A stretch of 64,000 nucleotides of DNA. Origin: Clavelina lepadiformis (Eukaryota > Chordata > Ascidiacea > Aplousobranchia > Clavelinidae). Below, one piece after another: positions 23,582 to 37,195 of the stretch (positions within the stretch are counted from its first letter, which is position 1; each line of letters begins with the position of its first letter). The translations under genes were made by a program, and so were the position numbers. Under the pieces are notes generated by a model. That model had not been told where the DNA came from. It ran no database searches and saw only the letters and a list, made by a program, of their open reading frames with translations. The stretch lies in assembly GCF_947623445.1 (NCBI RefSeq), contig NC_135244.1, positions 4,712,001 to 4,776,000 of the forward strand. The letters run 5' to 3'.

Positions 23582-25552
23582 AGCGTCTACGAAGTCTTCA
23601 GTGTAATTTATATCTAATGCTTCCGACTTAACCTAGTAACAAATAAAAAATAATTCTGTATCTTAATCTCTGTACTGATAATAATTTAAGTTGATCAATA
23701 GGCTGCGTCACTCACAAGAAAACATAAACAAAAGAAACCGTTAGGCAATAAATGCATGCTATGAGTGGTGCCAGATAACGTTTTCGTTTCCGCTCGAAAT
23801 GTAATAAAGCAGTTGAGCAGTTGACGTAGTTTAATAGCTGCCTGACATTATCATCACCAATCATAATGTTCTATAGGATACCGGCCCTGTTGCAAAAACC
23901 ATTGCACAACTATAGTTTATATTAGAGACTCCACGAATAAGGGGCATTATATATAATACCATACCTAATGATTGCTGAGTCATGCTAGATACTATAAACA
24001 TTACGCAAACGTAAAAGCTGTCTTTCGATACAATAAATAAAAAATAAAGTAGGTTAGGATCTGCCGTATGACGCATTTCTGTAGCCGGAAATGTATTGTG
24101 GACAATTTTGGCGGGTATCGTCCTCTTCAAATAGGAGAGTAGAAAAGTAATTTGTAATTCAGCTGTCCCCATCAATTGCCAGGCAGTTGTACAATGCTCT
24201 AGGCAATATTTTCTCTCTGCATGAGTACTGGTTTACAGACTTTCATCAATAGTCTTGCATTTTCGGTGACGTTTTTCTGTTCGTAGCAACATCGATAAAG
24301 GATTATCTTTTAGTGATTTTTAAAATTTTTTCTTTTCTGAGTGACTTATCCTAAGACCCAAGCGCTTGCGAACAGCTTGAAAGGCAGGATGATGTTAAGC
24401 AAAAAATTCAAAGAGAATGCTTTTAGAAATGTGCAGTTGTAGGCTGCCATGTCAATGATACACTGTCTCTTTAAAATGAATTATCAAATTCTGCCTCAGG
24501 CACCAGTTTTTGAATACCCCAATGGCACTTGTTATAAATGTTCAAATTCCACTTTTTTCGTAGCTTTGCATTTTTGCCCTAATGCACAGGCGCTAGTTAT
24601 AGGAAAATTTTGCATTCAAAATATCGAGTGAAGTCATGGAGTGATTAGTCTTATGGTTTTTATAAAGTAAACTACAAAAACCAGATAATTCGTTGCCAGC
24701 ATCACACCATAAACGCCCGGTACCCAAAAATTTCTAATTTACCGGGTAATATTTGGAAAATAGCAAAGTATTCTCAATTCACGAATTTACTTCCTTCCTT
24801 TGTATGATTACGATCTTTGTATCCTACCTTTGTATGGTAGTAGGCTATAGATGTTTTCTCATGGCCTTAAACCAGAGGTCGGTAAGTTTTTTTCCTTAAA
24901 ATAGGAAAAGCAGAAATCAACTAGTAACAAAAACTCCTCAAACAAAAAATTTTCTATTACATCAAAGAAATCGTTGAATCAGTTCTGAATTGAAAATAGC
25001 GAAATGCAAGTTAAACTAAAATTAGGTTTGCAAATTGTAAAATTACTCTGCTTTGGTCCTTATGCTTTTTACCGTGCGGTTTTGTTCTGCGTGTTGCGTT
25101 CACCACAAGAGTGCGCTAAGGAAACCTACAAATGGTAAAATGTATTTCTCAGCGGAGGTTGATTGGTCATTCTTGTATTAATGAAAACATTTCTGCACAA
25201 TAAATTGTTTGGGGAAGCTTATAACGATGCATACTTTACAAATAAAATTGTTAGTAGTATCGTTTTTTGATTTGTCAATGAAAACGGGAACAGACAGTGT
25301 AAGGTACTTTTCTGCCTGATAATGTTTGAAAGAAGGCAATTCAAAACATCGTAAACAAATAACTCACGCACAATCATGTAATTATGGCAACAAAGGCAGT
25401 CACACGTAGCCTATACAAGCTTAAGTGCAAAAGTAAGAAGCTTCACATAGACGTCTACAACGTGACGAAACAACTTAAATCAAACTTAAATCTTTTGAGG
25501 GTACCGTAAGGTCTTAGCAATGGCCGGTACTGTAAGCAGATATTTGATTCTG
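23582..25552. other. Intergenic between the rolling-stone-like gene and the unknown five-exon gene
   Basis: No convincing coding exon on either strand. The left end carries the probable leader and promoter of the rolling-stone-like gene. Confidence 0.4.
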
Positions 25553-28202
25553 TTACTGTACCACAACGACGGGCTGTGTAGGGTCGGGAAGAGGTGCTGA
25601 TATCATGGTAACTTCGGATATCGTCGGCGGGCTCTTGCTTTGGATTGGAGTAAACGAGCTAATTTCAGTTGCTGCAGGGGTCATATTCTTGTAATCTTTT
25701 GTTGTGTGCGATGCTCTATAATTCACCGGACGAGGAGATAAAAGATGCTCGCTGGTGCGGCGTTCAGGCGGAGGACGAGGAGTTATGCTGCTTCTCGAAA
25801 ACGCGGTGGAGTTGATTGATACTGGGGCGCCTGGTGTCGGGTTCCACACCAAGCAGTCCCCTACACTGAACCTTGTGGGAGGGGCGGATTTGGTACGCCT
25901 AATGGTGTGTGCCAGGTACGGCGGGACAACTTTTTTCAGTTTTCCGGTCATGTTGACGTATTGATGCGATCTCGGGTTTTTTTCGACGCCAGTATACGCC
26001 CTTCCTGTGTTAAGGTCAATATCAACGCGCGGGTTAGGCTGGCCGTGGCTGAATTGTCTCTTGTAGTCACTTATCCATTTCAGCCTGGCATCATTCGCGT
26101 CCATTTCAGCCATTTTCTTCCTGATCCTTGGGGAGAGACGTTGCGGCAGTGTTTCTGTTGATTTCACTCCACCTTTTCGAAAATCCAACCTGATATATAC
26201 AAATATGACTACAAATAAAAACCTAAGAAGATCTGTAAATATGCCAACTTTGACCAACCGCATCCATCACTGCTACTTAATGGGATTAAGCTAAATAAAA
26301 CAAAGCGTCACCTGTACATGGACACAGAGGACCCTTCTTTGGCGATTTCATCTTTGTGAGGAAACCAGGTCATCAGATCTGGCTTGAAGGCGGTGATGGA
26401 AGCGGCTCCTTTTCTCCTTCCCAAACCCTGAACAGTGGCAAATTAGAAGAACTTCAGTAATTTGCATGCTAGTCGGTTTAAAACCATAAGAGGTTATGAA
26501 ATAGTCCGCAGATTAAAGGAGACTGCGAGGTATATGTGACGCAAAGGCCCTCACTATTTTTGCAAAAAATAAATATATAAGGATGTGGCACTATAGTTAA
26601 TAAGGATTGTTTTGCCCTAACATATATCCATGTGCAAACCTTTTCAGTTTACTATACCCAAACCGAATAGATATGCATAATTTTGTATTCTTGTCAGGTT
26701 TTGTGTCATTTAACAACTTCAATTTGTCGAATCTTAGAAAATACTGCTTTATTTAGCTATATATAACCTGCTGTTTATTTGTTGTTACGTTAGTGAAAAA
26801 GTCAAGGTTAGGAAGAAATATTAAGAAATATTAACCAATCACAAATTGCAATTGGATACGTAAAAAACTAAAACTATTATTGCGCTTCGAAAAAAATAAC
26901 CTACTGGGCGCAGCAGGGTCTATGGGTCCTCTAACACCAAATCCATTTAGAGTAGGCTTTGTTGCAAACTGCATTTATTGTGTACTTCAGGGTACTGTTA
27001 GTTAGATGCTAAACTGCAAAACTTCGTCATACTTTGTCAACATATACACACTACATACGAAAGTTGCAATTCGGTATATAGGCCTGCTTTTTAGCCACAC
27101 TTATCTTGAGGGTTATCACAAATAATTCTGATTAGTATTCTTATTAATTTGGTGATTAATTATTAATGGGTAAAAACAATGGGATCTTGATACTGTACTA
27201 GTCATGGGGTAAAAAGCTTTTCTTAGAAAATTTCTTAGACAAAAATAGTTTTCTAAATAAACACTTTAAATGGATTATGAATGTGATAATACTAGGATTG
27301 CATATGATTAACAATACAACCTGTTGATATGTACAAAATATGGAAAATATTTTGGCAAAGCATATTATAGCATTCATGAAAATTTTGTCTCATATAAGGG
27401 GGATCACTTATTCCAGTCTTTCCTCTCTCATATTGCTGTCAGCTAAATGTATAAGAGTCTCAGTATTATCCGTTTTGTCAATATTCGATTTGGTATTAGT
27501 TTACAGCTTTTTAAAATATTTCTCACAATGAAATTTCCATAAAATATCGATCAAGAAAATATGTTGTCGAGGAATCTGCTTCTTCTATAAATTATTAGAA
27601 GATGAAAATCTCCCGAGATCTTTACATATAAAAGCAAACCAACGACCGCTATACAGGAAATTGCTCACCGTGTCAAAGTAACTAGCATCGGTTGGAAAGG
27701 AGTGACGGTTGTCGTGCTTTGAAAATCGATGCGTGTCCGGCGACGTCTGAGAAACAGTAAATTCATGTGAGGCAGTGCATACATTTCTAAAACCGGAACA
27801 ATACTTCAAGCGTCGTTGCAATTTTTGCGATACAGATATTGTGCTTGTGGTCACATATGTATTCGCTATAACTTACCCTAACCCATTTAATAAACTGGTT
27901 TGGAGGCATGGGGGTTGCCTCATGTCTGAAATCTTGAAGAATATCATTGCGGGTTTTGCTTCTGTGGTGTCCGTAATATCCGGAAGGAAACTGCACAAGT
28001 AAAACTCTTATTAACTCGGGTATAATTTGCACTGCAATAACCTTAAAGAAAGAGATTTCCTCTAAAAACACTGCACAGTTTGTAAAACAGAGTTTTGGTT
28101 TAGTTTATACCGAAAAAAGCTCAATACACGTTTGTTTATAATATATAACATGTACGTTGTACAAATACATACCCAAGTTCCCACCAAGTCCGTCGCCGTC
28201 AT
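25553..28202 (-). CDS. Uncharacterised five-exon gene, basic protein with Ser/Pro-rich tail
   Basis: Exons 28202-28173, 27990-27877, 27746-27669, 26427-26312 and 26189-25553 join at GT-AG sites in phases 0, 0, 0 and 2, giving 324 residues. The perfect phase agreement across four introns is strong evidence for a real gene. The N-terminal third has short aromatic/basic blocks (GTWFPSGYYGHH, NQFIKWVR, HRFSKHDNRHSF, ASYFDTG); the middle has a charged helix (RIRKKMAEMDANDARLKWI); the last 110 residues are Ser/Pro/Thr-rich with PRPPPERR and a hydrophobic end VVVVQ. There is no signal peptide or membrane helix. Repeated short GYxGH-like and YFDTG-like blocks in a basic, disordered protein recall ciliary or sperm microtubule inner proteins, but this is only a guess; I do not recognise the family. 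Confidence 0.75.
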
Positions 28203-29738
28203 TGCTGCCTTTGAAGACTAAATCAGCAAAGTTATGTCATTCTGCTTTAAATTGTATGTCTGATCTGTGTATGCTTAAATCTACAAAACGACCACACATT
28301 GCAAAACATAGCGAATGTTTGTGTTGGAACAATCAAAACGATAAACACAGCAAGTATCACTGTAAAATATCTGGTTCGTTCTCAGGTAGGCTACGAGTTA
28401 CTTGCACCAACGCAATTTCACAGTACTTGTCTTAGGTTACTTCTCACTGTTTTATCACTTTGGGGTCTTCATGCTTCTATCTATAACTACATTGCATTAA
28501 CTAACTCTATTTATACGGCAAATATTGTGGAAACTTAATGCAATAAATCTTGCAATTTGGCTAGCTTCTTCACTAAGAAGTTGTATTACGTATCTTAGCG
28601 TAAACAGAAGGCCTTAAGCTGATCTGGTAACATATGTCATCTGTTCCTTTGCCCAATGACAAAGAATAAAGGGCATCGAAGGGCACGAAAACATAATTGG
28701 ATATTTAAAACCTTTACTCACAAAGCACAGCAGACTCCTTTTAACGATTCCACTGTTTACTCCGTATCTTATTGTATTTCACGTCACTAGATCGGTTTTC
28801 GATTTCTTGATAGTGTTAATATAGATGATATTTTTTCTTTGAGCATGATGAGTTACAATGACTTTGTTGCGACGTAGCTACAACAATCTGCCACTTATAT
28901 CGTACAGTCAAGCACTTGACTTCATGTGTTACTCCTAAAACACTTTTCAATTACAAAGCTTGTATACGATGTTGCTTTAAGAGGTTTAAAGGTGTAATTC
29001 TCACGTAGAATTTTCGAGGAGCGTATTTTATTGTCCCTTTAAAATCGCGCCCCATACAGTTTTTTTGCTGGCGCCGTTGCAAACCAAATAACATGAAAAA
29101 AGTCAATGGTCCTAAACAAAATGTCCCAAGTCTTATAAACTTCACTCTAAAAGCCAGCTTTCTCTTAATGATAAGCCGCTGACAACTTCAACAAGCGTCA
29201 AAAACGTAGGAAAGTGCCCTTCTACATCGAACAAGCGTGTCGTTGTCATCTGGCTCTTGCTGCTCCTTTAGTCCTAATTATATTTTGTCGGTCTTTGAAA
29301 ATTGGGAGAACTCTTTCTGCTTATAAACATACGCGTTGTGATAGAGATCCTTTGCGGAATGTGTTACCGATATTAGTCTTTAAAGTTTTTATGCTAAAAT
29401 TATATGCGGAGCGCCACATGCAGCCTGCTTGTATTGCTGTATGCAATATTCTAACCGTATTTAATTTCAACATTTTGCATTGGTCTAAGAAACACCGATA
29501 TTGTATGTACACAAAGGCCTATACTCAATTAGGCTACACCACCCAGGAAGGCTAGTATTTTTGCAAAAATAGCAATAAATATAGGCGATGTAATAAATTT
29601 TGGAACCTGAAATCATATTGAACGTGATTTTAGCTGCGCTTTGATGATAAAAAATTAATGCTGTTACAACCTTTAAAATGTTGTAACTTGCACTGCTAAA
29701 AACCGTCAAGTTTCTGTCAAAGAATTGTTCAAAGCCAA
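28203..29738. other. Intergenic interval
   Basis: Promoter side of the unknown five-exon gene at the left. No supported exon; frames of 60-113 codons lack motifs or splice signals. Confidence 0.4.
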
Positions 29739-29987
29739 TCACATCATTTCATGTCCTCGCTGATAGTTCTCTTGAATGCGTAAAACATGTCTGCGAATAT
29801 AATTCTTTTTTATAGTTTCTTCATAAAGTTTATCACGGTCGTGTTGCTGGTCATTGTTATTGACTACAGGTTGGCTCCACCCATCGAAACCTTCTAACAA
29901 GGTAAGAGCGCCAACAACCGACCGAGGCAACCGATTCAGAGTGCCACTTCCTATCACGTTTGTCGTGCGATCGCAAAAAAGAGGCAT
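29739..29987 (-). CDS. Possible small protein or terminal exon (hypothetical)
   Basis: 82-codon frame starting ATGCCTCTTTTTTGC. The C-terminal part (LYEETIKKNYIRRHVLRIQ) looks like an amphipathic charged helix and the middle (GTLNRLPRSVVGALTLLEGF) has coding-like composition. A second frame of 61 codons overlaps it on the same strand, so chance cannot be excluded. No family recognised and no upstream exon found. Confidence 0.22.
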   Translation of the reverse strand: MPLFCDRTTNVIGSGTLNRLPRSVVGALTLLEGFDGWSQPVVNNNDQQHDRDKLYEETIKKNYIRRHVLRIQENYQRGHEMM

Positions 29988-30917
29988 TTTTTTGCAAGAT
30001 TGCAGGAAAACTGCGTTTACGACCAATGCCAGAAAACGGCATCTGCGCTGAATTTCAGTAAAACTACACGAAACGTCTACGGCCTTTATCGTTATTCAAT
30101 GTTTTATGGTTGCCTATATATCAAAATATAACTGGGTTCCGTCAATCTTTGATGTAACCAACCTTACGTTTACGTCACCACGAATTTGTTTATATGTTAT
30201 CTGCTGTGTGGCTTAACAAACCGCTGTTTTGTACTTTCAGGCGAATATTGTTATTCAGAGGTTTTACAAACATTTGTAAGTTATACGCTTGCGATAAATT
30301 ATTTTCTATAGTAAGTTGACTTTGAAAACAGTTTGAATTCTTAATTACTCACCGAGCTAGGCTCGTTCGTCACAGCACGTTAACCTGTGACGTTTGTGAA
30401 TGCTTAAAGTGCTTTATTCTTTTAACCATGGCTAGCCTGATTATAAAAAAAACATAATTTTTACAGTTTAAAACGAAGTACTGCACATGTACGTTTTTGT
30501 AGATACTGTATTTTGCTGGAAAGTTACACCTGTTACGTGCAATTAAGGCATTTATGCAAAAAAATTGTTATACCAAATAAGTATATTTCCTTCCTTTGCA
30601 TGGCATAATACCAAGGATTGTGTAAACGCAGAACAAATCAGATATAGAAAAATAATAACGGTAATTCAGTGATTTGATTTGATGATAATATAAATGCAAT
30701 ACAGTTTTACTTTGCATAAAAGATCTACTGTACTTTATACTATATCTCAACAGTGATTACTTATATGACGGTATAAATAATAACACACAATTGCATATAA
30801 CTTCTTATTTCATTTTTTCATGCATACCTAATCGTAGATTTTGGCGAAATAAATAATCAGTTGGATACGACACTGTGCGTACTTTGACTTATCTTTGTAA
30901 TAAAAAGATATTCGTTG
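29988..30917. other. Intergenic, 3' of sulfotransferase A
   Basis: AT-rich, without a supported exon. Would include the 3' UTR of the minus-strand sulfotransferase A. Confidence 0.4.
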
Positions 30918-33900
30918 TTACGTATTATTCGTTTCCGAATATCCAAACAGTTTAAAATCGCTTTCGTACGCTTTATAAAGATTTTGCTTTTGTGACGAAT
31001 TGAGCTGCTTGAAGTAAATGTTTTTGAAGTTTCCGTATTCAGTTTTCGACAAGCCTATTTTTGAATACCCGCTCTGGAATAGCACTTTGGTTGGAGCTTT
31101 TATCAGTTTTAATAAGTACCTGAAAAAGCGCATAATAAGTTACAGTATAACTGACTTGATAAAATGTGGTACTCGTTTAAAATACTTTCAAAATCATGCA
31201 GAAGGAACCAAAAAGCCACTGAAAGTATGAATAGTAACTAACTTAACAACTAACTAACTTAATAACTTTATCACTTCAAGTTGGCCACTTTTCGCAGCAC
31301 CAACATAGGTTACAAAGTGCTGCATCCATATAGCGAGGGGGACTTCTCACCTGGTATCCTCCTGTATTGTTTCTAAGTGCGCAATGACATCATATTCAAT
31401 GAGGCAAGGATAACAAAGGGAGTTATATTTGCTCCAGTGAGGATCACCTCCGTTATGGCTTCCACTATTCCGTCCATTCGTTACAAACTCGGCAAATTCT
31501 GGAAAAGTCGGCGGTGACTGGGTGTCTAAAAACGCGAGGTTATGAGATATCATCACGACTGTTACGACGCATGTCAACGAAAACAAAAACAAAAAGCATA
31601 GCACAGAAATACAAAGGGCAGGTTTTCAAAGACTGTTCCAGATCTAAAAACTCTAAACAAAATGCTAATAACCAATCGTAAAATTGCTTGAATGTTGTAA
31701 GTGGACTGTACTTTTAAGGAAGTTCAAATCTCCAAACTTGACCTGAACTTGAACTTGACAAAAAAGTCAGCTATTCAGAAAGTGTGACAAACTTATTCAC
31801 GCTTGAATAAGCAATCAAATCAAGTTCAGGGTTACGCATAAGCTAGCTAAGCGCCACGTCCCAACCACACATGGTACCTATATTAATGTCATTACAAGAG
31901 TGAGGTCAACCCGGCATTCAGCAACACAAAAATGTATTTGTCCAAGACTATATAATTATAGTTGGGTATGGAAAAGATACGAGAACTTATTTCTTTCATG
32001 GAAGTGTTCATTTTAAATTGATTTCGGTGACACTACTATTTTGTTCTTGATAAGTTATAAGATATTCCCGCCACACATTATCACGTCTTTGAAATGCATA
32101 CATGCAAAACTTAATCATAGTTTTGTCTTTATATAACGGGTTCTAATCATACCATTAAGAGTGGGGTCTCTGTACAAGAGCTTGATCTGTCGCGAGAACA
32201 TGTCGAATTTCCGATCACGCTGAAGAATCTTGTTATTGTACGACGATATCAGTCTTTCATAGGGGTGCCGAACCAGCATTAGTTTGATGTAGTTGTCTTC
32301 CGCTACAAAATCGGGCATTCCGATTTGTTTCGTCTCGTTCACTTTCGACAACGAGTGAATATCCTTGTTTCTGAGCTGTACAAGCGCAACCACTTTAAAA
32401 GTGTGTGTTAAACGTTGTAGAGTGACGTCGGCGCAATATCGTTGTATGTTTTTAATCAAATCTTTACGTAGCATAGCGCCTCCTAGAGATATAATGTCAC
32501 TCTAAGATTCTCATAAAACATGACAATCGTTCATCAAACCATTCAAACCTTGTTTGTATTGATACCGTTTAACTCGAGAATAAGTTTTTTCATGTTTGAA
32601 CATCCAGCTTTAGGGACGTAGCAATAAGCAAGCTTGTAATCTTCAGCAATAAGGACTCTCATCATGTCAGCTTCGCCCATATTCAACCCTTGAAAAAATA
32701 GAGCGGATTATAAAGCATTCCAATGATACAATGCTCGTATAAATGGCATCAGCGCGAAAGGATATGTAACGCTTTTGTTGAAAAACGGCACGTCTGAAGC
32801 TATCTAATCCCTTCCTAATTGACACCTATGCGATTATGCCATTGTATTTTCTATTCATATAAATTCGTGGGTTCATTTTTGTATTGTACTGTTTATTAGT
32901 ACTTGCAAAAAACTGCATGAAACGCTGGTGAGATTTTCTGAGATGGAGTCGAACGAATTACATCGTGTACACTTATCTATATTATTGATGCGTGTTACTT
33001 GTCGTAATGAAATTAAATGAATGTCAGTTTAAAGCGTAACATTCAATAAACGAAACGACATGGTTCGATGCATTCAAACGAAAAATGTTGGGAAAAGCTG
33101 ACTTGATTGGCAGCTCGACAATAACCAATTATATTTCGATCCTCAGCTACCACTTCATTTTTAACAGGGATCTCGTCATGTAATTTCGTCTGCTTTTTGT
33201 CCCGTTTGTCAGTTTCTTTATGTCCTCGAACTGTTCTACTTGCCGCGAATGTCAATTTTTGGTTTACATTGTGATTTCAACCAAAAATGGCTGTAACTAA
33301 AGTAGCTGAGAATTAAATTATATCAGCCAACCCATATTGGGAAAGTAATAAAACGACTGCTGTTACTTTTAGCGATGGGATAAACATTCTTTCATTAGTA
33401 AGCCCCTGAGATATGCGAACACTTACGCTAAACATTCCAACACGCTCAATTAAATTACGGGCTGTTGTCGTGTAAGACTCTATGTTGCTTTTATTTCTTC
33501 GGCAATGTTTAAAAAAACGCAATGCATTTATTAACGATATAACAGCAGTTGGTAATAATGGCCCCCTATGTAGGCGTCGCAAAGTCACTATACAGAAAAA
33601 GCGTACCGAAATCTCTCTTTACCAAGGCTACCAGCCCAAAAATAAAAAATACAGTTTCATTTTAATAAACAAGTTGCATGCTGATATAGCATTAGACGTC
33701 ATGGGGTACACTCGCCCCGAAAATCAGATTAACAATTAGGCGCATTTAAGCGGAGAAATACGTCATAGCCACTGATGTAAAATTTAGTTTTGGGAAAGGT
33801 AAATAGAAAATTTAGTATTTCTTTGCCAGGTCCACTTAGTGAGATTCTCTAAAGGTCGCGAGTGAACGGTTTCATTTTTTGGTTCAACTGGGCAGGTTTT

Positions 33901-34459
33901 GTGGTTAAACACCCTTAAATAAATTTATTATTGTATCACATGTTTTCGATGAAGAGTAAGTTTTCTTACAGCGCATTAGCGTTACCTTTATACGTATTGT
34001 TTTATGATCATGACATCATCACAAGTTAATCAGTTAATATCAGTTCCAGCATTCTAGTGCACGCTATTAGGGTTCAGCAATAGACGTTTTTACAGTAATT
34101 CTAAACGTTAATCATAGAAAAGAAGATTACCTACCAAGCGCTTTGCACTGTTTCCTCATCATTCTCTTCCTATCCTTCATTCTACGAGCAATCCTTTCCA
34201 GAAAAAGAATTTCCTCGATATTTGGTTCCGCTTTTGCCAGCTCACCAGCACTGTCAGCTTGGGCAACTTTTAAAGCCTGGTTCATTGTAGTTTTAATCGA
34301 AAATTCATCTTTTGCTGCAACGTGCTTCAGTCTGCTCGAACCGAGAAAGCAGAAAGCAAAGTAACCAAGCACGAGGAACATGATGGCTTGGATAAAGATT
34401 CGAGAGTAGCGACGTGAAAGCACAATTCTCCGGACCAGAACTTCGGAGTTCCATTCCAT
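30918..34459 (-). CDS. Carbohydrate sulfotransferase (HNK-1ST/CHST8-14 family), copy A
   Basis: Five exons: 34459-34135, 32688-32549, 32375-32153, 31525-31351 and 31119-30918; phases 1, 0, 1, 2; 354 residues. Type II Golgi topology: short cytosolic N-terminus, signal anchor at about 21-40, charged stem to about 125. The 5'-phosphosulfate loop YCYVPKAGCSNMKK (about 130-143) and the 3'-phosphate motif LMLVRHPYERLISSYNNK (about 187-204) identify a PAPS-dependent sulfotransferase of Pfam Sulfotransfer_2. Later hallmarks are FPEFAEFV, HWSKY and LCYPCLIEYDVIAHLE. It should transfer sulfate from PAPS to a glycan in the Golgi lumen; the acceptor sugar cannot be told from sequence. The paralogue B follows about 4 kb away on the same strand with the same intron phases. 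Intron 1 contains a possible extra in-frame stem exon (33230-33126). Confidence 0.9.
33126..33230 (-). other. Possible alternative stem exon of sulfotransferase A
   Basis: A 105-bp stop-free stretch in intron 1, bounded by AACAG and GTTATT, is a multiple of three and fits phase 1/1, so it could be included without shifting frame. It would add 35 highly charged residues (start VRGHKETDKRDKK) to the Golgi stem. Against it: no pyrimidine tract before the acceptor, a weak donor, and no counterpart in paralogue B. Confidence 0.25.
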
Positions 34460-35932
34460 GCCTGCTCCCTCCGTGTACTACCTGAACCTCAAAATGCGAC
34501 AAACGGTGCCATCTTCTGTTGGATAACTCTTTTTGGCTGCATCGATGAAGTGTTGCATTAACAAATTAGATGAAGTCATTATTGGGTGTCATTATGCGCT
34601 GTAAGTAAACATCAAACAAATGATTAAGACTGAAGAAAAAAGATCGAAAGATGAAAAAAATTAAACTGCAATACCGTATATACTGTACTGCTACAACTAC
34701 AACTAAAGGAGTTAAACACCTTCCTACATAGAGCATTTGACTTTCCCTCTGTCGATAATCCTGCCAAGCCTGCTTCAAACTATATGTCTCTCTACCTGTC
34801 ATTAAGCAATCATACTCAAAACTTCAAAAAGCAGCAAACCCTGACATTAATGAAACTGCACTTTGTGGTGTTTATAGCACACAGATATGTTTAAAATGGT
34901 TGGATGCTCATGCAGCCGCCACTAACAGGTTGACAGCAAAAATTTAACGCCTTTTTGTGTAATAACAACAGCATCACGCAAACGACAAAACGGTCGAGTT
35001 ATTGATACCTCAAAAAGATTTGACTGATTGCTGCCTAAGCGTTACGTGACGACAAACACTATTATTGCGCTCCAACCGCCTCGTATATAAGCTGTTGTGT
35101 CTACCAAGCAAATTCACGTAATACATAGCTTTTAACAAAATAGATTCTGATTTCAATGAACACAGTCAACTGTATTTGACCTTTAACTTATTGTTTGTTA
35201 ATCGTTTATCTCCATAGTGCTAAGAATGCAACAAAATAACTTTACTTGCTAAACGCCGCTTTGACTGCCGTACACGGCAAGTCTGGCACTTAATGTTGCA
35301 GCCTGTTTATTCAAGCTGACAGACGTAGTGTTTAGAGTTTTAGACTGAATGGATGAAGTTCGGTTTCACAGCACTTGCAACTAAGCTGACGTTTATCTAC
35401 TATCTGGTTAAAACTCGCCGCCTGCTTACAAACAAATAGGTATCAGATTTAAGCGACAAAATTTATTAAAGAATTTGTCTATATTCGCTTGCCTTAACTG
35501 TCTGTGTCTAAGCAGCTGTAACCTTTTGTGATGTATCACGTCATTTTCACGCACTGTCGCTTCTTACACTTGCCCTTCGACGGCAACTCTCACGTGATAC
35601 TCTTTCCTTGTTTCTTTATTGTTGAAAGAAAGCGTCAGCATGACGGCCGGTTCCTTTTTAAAAACCTAGAGTCTTAGACGGTTTTTCAAGCTTGAGGTCT
35701 TTGCCAGCACTGCAAAGTCAACCTCGTGTTAAAGAAAGCTGTTTGTGTACAAAATAACTAAGTTTTCAAGCATATTTATTGACACTGATTAAAGAAGTTA
35801 TTTTGGCTAATGCCAAGCATTTGTCGAAAATTTGCCGCTTATTAAAGCACGAGTTGTGATAATGATGACGTCACAATGTAAATTCAACAAGCGTGACGAT
35901 TGCTTGCTCGATTTAGGTAGGAGCGTGTTAGA

Positions 35933-35990
35933 CAGGATTTCTCAACCGGGGACAATTGGGGCGTTCTACGGGGGCCAGGAGCAGATGCCT
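35933..35990 (+). mobile_element. Probable hAT-type element end (fragment)
   Basis: CAGGATTTCTCAACCGGGGA resembles the CAG...TTCTCAACC ends common in Charlie-type hAT elements. No matching inverted end was found, so only a fragment or solo end is called. Confidence 0.3.
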
Positions 35991-36169
35991 CACTAGTGAA
36001 CTATAGTGTTGTGGTAGGGGAAGAGGAGGCAAAGCTGGACACAAGTTTCTCACGTTTTTGTGCTTGCTGTGAAAAATTAGCGGCGCGAACGCTAATACCG
36101 CACACACAGTAGTGAAGTAAAAAGTGCTTCTGCGATGGACTCTCTTTGTGGTACTGTGTCCAATCGTCT

Positions 36170-36266
36170 ATTGATCTGATTAAACAATTTAAGCCGCCCT
36201 GCATTAGAAGCTAAAATGATCAAAAATAAAAAATAGTAGCCGTCGCTTTTATTCAAAGAAATAGAC
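36170..36266 (+). repeat. Truncated relative of the 22034-22435 MITE
   Basis: AAGCCGCCCTGCATTAGAAG, then CAAAAATAAAAAATAGTAGC and CTTTTATTCAAAGAAATA match the right half of the MITE at 22034-22435 with substitutions. The left end is missing or unrecognisable. Confidence 0.55.
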
Positions 36267-37044
36267 CTTTTTGGGTTTTTGAGCCGCAATCTTGTCTGGG
36301 TAAGAATAGCAAATTCGGTGATTTCGCCGAACATTTAATGATTCTACTATATCTTCGGTTTCGTTGAACGGAATGTCAAAACCTTGATATCATTACAGTA
36401 TAGTTAGCTTTGTACCAGTTAAATGTTATAAAACTATTTGAAATATGTTGTGTATGTTGTGAGATTGTGTTTTTTCGGATCATCTACACTCTGTCTCTGC
36501 AGTGTACAGGGTAAATATTTTACTTATAACACCTGAACAAACTTAATAACTTTCAAACATATAATCGTATTTTCAAATTTAAAAACATTAGCCTATTCCA
36601 AAATTCGATTTTTTGAAATTTGAAAACAAACACAACGATACATTTTCTATACAAAGAGTTTTCACGCCCTTGTCTGGGGAGCTACATTGACACTGATTTA
36701 TTTGCAGTTGAATGCACATATTAAAATCTTTTTACATGTTACAGCATCACCTTATTCGTGTGTGGCACGTAACGTCATAGAAAAATGGCACGTAGGGAAA
36801 GGGTGGTGAAATTTTGGTATGGTGACAATTTTAACCCGTTAGGGTTAGGATTAAAATTAGGGTTTGAATTGGTAGAAGGTGAGAATCGTCAGGTTTAAAT
36901 TATCGCATAACCGACATTCATCGTAAACTGATCGTTACTGATATGTATAGCAATGGTAAATGCTACGGCTACGCTATGCAGTTGACCAATTATAACCACT
37001 TTCGTCCATTGTAATCAATTTGTTAATTACGAAATAGCAACGTT

Positions 37045-37195
37045 TTTTGTGGCTGCCACTATTTCACTGGAAAAAATCGTGCGTTCTAAGCTAGTTTTCA
37101 CAGTTTCGTCCAAACCTAACTTAAATGTGAAAAGATTGTAACTTAAACCTATCTCATAGATCTACCTTCTAATCTAAGTCTAACTCCAAAATCTA
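37045..37195 (-). repeat. Dispersed repeat family member
   Basis: On the minus strand the order is TTAGATTAGAAGG, TTTAAGTTAGGTT, CTGTGAAAACTAGCTT and ATTTTTTCCAGTG, matching 57020-57130 (plus), 50228-50350 (minus) and 21828-21935 (plus) at moderate identity. Non-coding. Confidence 0.45.

Noticed and set aside
33313-33588. Minus-strand 91-codon frame in intron 1 of sulfotransferase A
   Set aside because: No phase-compatible splice sites and no sulfotransferase similarity; a chance frame.
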